Below, piece after piece: positions 4,050-5,879 of a stretch of 5,879 nucleotides of DNA. Below the pieces are notes generated by a model. The model was given only the letters and a program-made list of their open reading frames with translations, was not told the origin of the DNA and ran no database searches. The DNA is from Chloroflexota bacterium (GTDB lineage: Bacteria > Chloroflexota > Limnocylindria > Limnocylindrales > CSP1-4): the NCBI GenBank assembly GCA_021789355.1, contig JAJYJR010000394.1:1-5879 (forward strand). Direction: 5' to 3'. The position numbers were made by a program, and so were the translations under genes. Position 1 is the stretch's first letter. Each line of letters opens with the position of its first letter.

Positions 4050-5609
4050 GTGCCAGGTGAACGTGTAGCGGCCACCGACCGTGGTGCGGGTGACCGACGT
4101 CAGCAGGACGTACCCGCGACCGGTGACGTAGCGGTAGATGGAAAGCGTCACGGGCACGGGTGGGTCCGACGGCGTGACCACGGCGGTGAGCACGACGCGC
4201 GTACCGGCCGCCACCCGGCGCGTGACCAACGCACTGACGCTGGTGAGTCCGACCTCGCGGCGCACCAGCACGCGCACCGCCGGGCTGGTCGCCTCCGCGC
4301 TGATCGCGGTGGCCGGCACGTCCGCCCGGAACCACGTGTTCGCGTCGATCTCGGCGCCCGTGGTGAAGGACCCGTCCGGCGCGGGGAAGACCGTCACGAA
4401 CGGCGACCAGTCCCCTCCCCCGACCGATCGCTCGACGACCAGCGGCGCGCCGGTCCCACCGGAGACCCGTCCCGTCAGTGCCGCCGTCGACCCGATCCCG
4501 GCCACACGCGGCGAGGCGGCCAGCGACACCGCCGGCAAGATCATCGGCCGGATCACCCAGGAGCCGATGGGCGCCAGCGGGTTGCCCGCCAGGTCGACCA
4601 CGCTGCCCAGCGAGACCACGTAGGACGCGCCTGGGACGAGCGGGGCGCTCGGGGTGAACGTGCCGGTGTCGGTGGCCGGGTCCCACCCATACGAACCGTA
4701 GAGCACGGTGCTGGACGCGTCCTGCAGGAGCAGCCCGAAGTTCATCCAGGAGGAGAGCCGGATCGGCTCCGAGAACGTGACCCGGATGGTCGGGAGCACG
4801 CCGGTGGTCGGACTGGCCGGATCCGGGTCGCGCGAGAGGACCACCGGCGGGGTCGTGATGAGCTGGATCGTGGCGTGGACGGGCGCGGACACGTTCCCCG
4901 CCCGATCGCGCGCCCGCACCCACAGGGTCTTGGTGCCGTCGCCGGGCGGGAAGGTCCACGGCACGGTCGGTGTGTACGGCTGCCAGGCCGACCAGGTGAC
5001 GCCGTCGGCGCTGAGTGCGATGTCGCCCACCCCGGAGAGAGCGTCAGTGGCGATGACCGTGGCGGTCACGGTGGCGCTGTTGGTGGCTGGCGCCCCGCCG
5101 TCGAGCGTGAGCGAGACCGCGGGCGGCGTGGTGTCGGCGGCGATCTCGACGCTCAGGCGATACGTCCCCTCCACGTTGGTGGCGCCGCTCAGGTCGATGT
5201 AGAAGGTGCCACCGCCGATCGTCGGGTAGGCGATCGACTCGGTGCTGGTCGGGCCGGTCGAGCTCTTGACGAGGCCCACCGGCGGCTCGGCGTAGATGTT
5301 GGTGGCAGTGGAGTCGAAGAGGTACAGGTCGAAGTCGGTCCCCGCGGTACCGGAGAGCGAGAGCAGCAGCACGTGGCCCGCGGGAACGTCAACTCGGTAC
5401 ACGACGTCGTAGATGGGGCCACCGAGCTTGCCGCTGACCGTGGCCGCGGGCAGTGGCACGCCCGGGATGTTGTGGAGGGTGTCGGCGCCGAGGACGACCG
5501 GCACGGGGCCCGCCACCGCCAGCGCGGTCGATGCGATGAGCGCGGCTGCCAGCAGCGACGCGATCCGCGTGCGCGTCATCAGTGGGTGGGTGACCATCGG
5601 GTATCGCAT
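4038..5609 (-). pseudogene. Secreted multi-domain Ig-like protein, 5' part of gene interrupted by the transposon
   Basis: The 524 native codons encode an exported surface or extracellular protein. A short basic n-region and hydrophobic core (MTRTRIASLLAAALIASTAL, 11-30, then AVAGPVP) form a signal peptide. Residues 65-156 (YDVVYRVDVPAGHVLLLSL to FYIDLSGATNVEGTYRLSV) resemble a pre-peptidase C-terminal beta-sandwich. Residues 160-250 resemble a triple-tyrosine-like Ig domain (ALSADGVTWSAW, ending RARDRAGNVSAPV). Residues 252-355 match an SbsA-type Ig-like domain (TIRVTFSEPI, LVPGASYVVSL, VVDLAGNPLAP). Residues 358-524 hold two further Ig-like repeats, the last cut in its final strands. ATG 5609 lies seven bases after a -10-like box; ATG 5597 and 5579 are alternatives, and none has a clear ribosome site. 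The frame reads into the transposon, adding 34 foreign residues (DARTRLGKCC to LLLTDTA) before a stop at 3933. The truncated 558-residue product could still be made and exported. Its role is unknown. Confidence 0.78.
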
Positions 5610-5616
5610 CCCCAGA

Positions 5617-5625
5617 ACGATAACA
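5617..5625 (-). promoter_or_regulatory. Possible extended -10 promoter of the Ig-like gene
   Basis: On the minus strand TGTTATCGT (5625-5617) contains a TG-N extension and a TATCGT hexamer. Seven bases then separate it from ATG 5609, the same geometry as the AbiE promoter, suggesting a leaderless message. It directly follows the hairpin terminator of the upstream gene. No -35 consensus is visible, as the region upstream is the hairpin. Confidence 0.35.
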
Positions 5626-5654
5626 GGGGCCGGAGCATCGCTGCCCCGGCCCCT
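5625..5654 (-). terminator. 13-bp hairpin with GCGA tetraloop ending the upstream minus-strand gene
   Basis: On the minus strand AGGGGCCGGGGCA pairs with TGCTCCGGCCCCT around a GCGA loop, a stable GNRA type. The stem has 13 pairs including one G-U. A moderately T-rich stretch (GTTATCGTTCT) follows. It lies 41 bases after the stop of the upstream gene, so it is a likely intrinsic terminator separating that gene from the Ig-like gene. Confidence 0.8.
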
Positions 5655-5695
5655 GCGAATTGGCCCGTCCGTCATCTGCGGACGGTGCTCACTCC

Positions 5696-5879
5696 CTACT
5701 TGGCCATGTAGCGGACCTGAACCGCGTTCGACCACGACGGAGCGTGGGTCGCGTCGCCATAGAAGCGACCCATGAACGAGAGCCAGGCCACCGAGCCTGC
5801 CTTGTAGTAGTAGTAGACGACACCCTGGCCGTTGGCGAGGCGCCCGGTGTGCGGCGAGAACGCCGACCACTTACCGTTG
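5696..5879 (-). CDS. 3' end of an unrecognised gene (partial, 5' end off window)
   Basis: Reading the minus strand from 5878, 60 residues are visible before a TAG at 5698-5696: NGKWSAFSPHTGRLANGQG, then VVYYYYKAGSVAWLSFMGR, FYGDATHAPSWSNA and VQVRYMAK. The segment is rich in aromatic residues (Y, W, F) and glycine, and has no cysteines. Such composition is common in beta-rich extracellular or cell-surface domains, and the neighbouring gene also encodes a secreted protein. I do not recognise the family from this fragment. The coding frame is supported by its unbroken run to the edge, by G/C-ending codons, and by a strong terminator shortly after the stop. Confidence 0.6.
   Translation of the reverse strand, partial: NGKWSAFSPHTGRLANGQGVVYYYYKAGSVAWLSFMGRFYGDATHAPSWSNAVQVRYMAK

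Noticed and set aside
4050..5711. A 553-residue open frame on the plus strand opposite the Ig-like gene
   Set aside because: The translation is low-complexity R, G, D and H without recognisable folds, whereas the minus strand encodes a signal peptide and several Ig-like domains.
141..5766. The 11-mer GCCATAGAAGC shared between 141-151 and 5756-5766
   Set aside because: An exact 11-base match is expected by chance a few times in a window this long, and the surrounding bases do not align.
5610..5870. An extended N-terminus for the Ig-like gene starting at 5870
   Set aside because: That stretch overlaps, in another frame, the coding end of the upstream gene and its terminator hairpin. The signal peptide begins only after 5609.

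Overview
The window is GC-rich bacterial DNA, roughly two-thirds G+C by eye. Codons strongly prefer G or C at third positions, and two genes appear to start leaderless, with an ATG 6-7 bases after a -10 box. This would fit a Chloroflexota or actinobacterial genome, perhaps a metagenome bin. That is a guess from base composition and protein style, because no taxonomic marker gene is present.

The best reading is a transposon about 3.9 kb long (94-4037) inserted in a chromosomal gene for a secreted multi-domain Ig-like protein. The host gene lies on the minus strand. Its first 524 codons are at 5609-4038 and its continuation is at 93-1, running off the left edge. The two parts join in frame (...FTWHPGRA / VYYLRLTTAP...). 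The element ends in 26-bp terminal inverted repeats that match at 24 positions (94-119 and 4012-4037). It is flanked by an imperfect 12-bp direct repeat (82-93 and 4038-4049, 9 of 12), possibly a decayed target-site duplication.

Inside the element, a 523-residue protein with a MULE/ISL3-like partial DDE core is fused to two treble-clef zinc-finger repeats (216-1787, plus). A 79-residue four-cysteine zinc-ribbon protein is convergent to it (1812-2051, minus). The two genes share a 12-bp-stem hairpin terminator. A two-gene AbiE-type operon follows (antitoxin-like regulator at 2183-2965 and nucleotidyltransferase toxin at 2969-3814, plus). AbiE systems are known as phage-defence or plasmid-stabilising toxin-antitoxin modules.

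The most interesting structure is nested. The AbiE operon is bounded by its own 30-bp inverted repeats (2097-2126 and 3833-3862, 26 of 30 identical, all differences transitions). Outside these lies a TGACGT direct repeat. The toxin-antitoxin pair therefore looks like a separate transposase-less cassette that entered, or was captured by, the larger transposon. At the right edge (5696-5879, minus) is the 3' end of another, unrecognised gene, closed by a strong hairpin terminator just upstream of the interrupted host gene.
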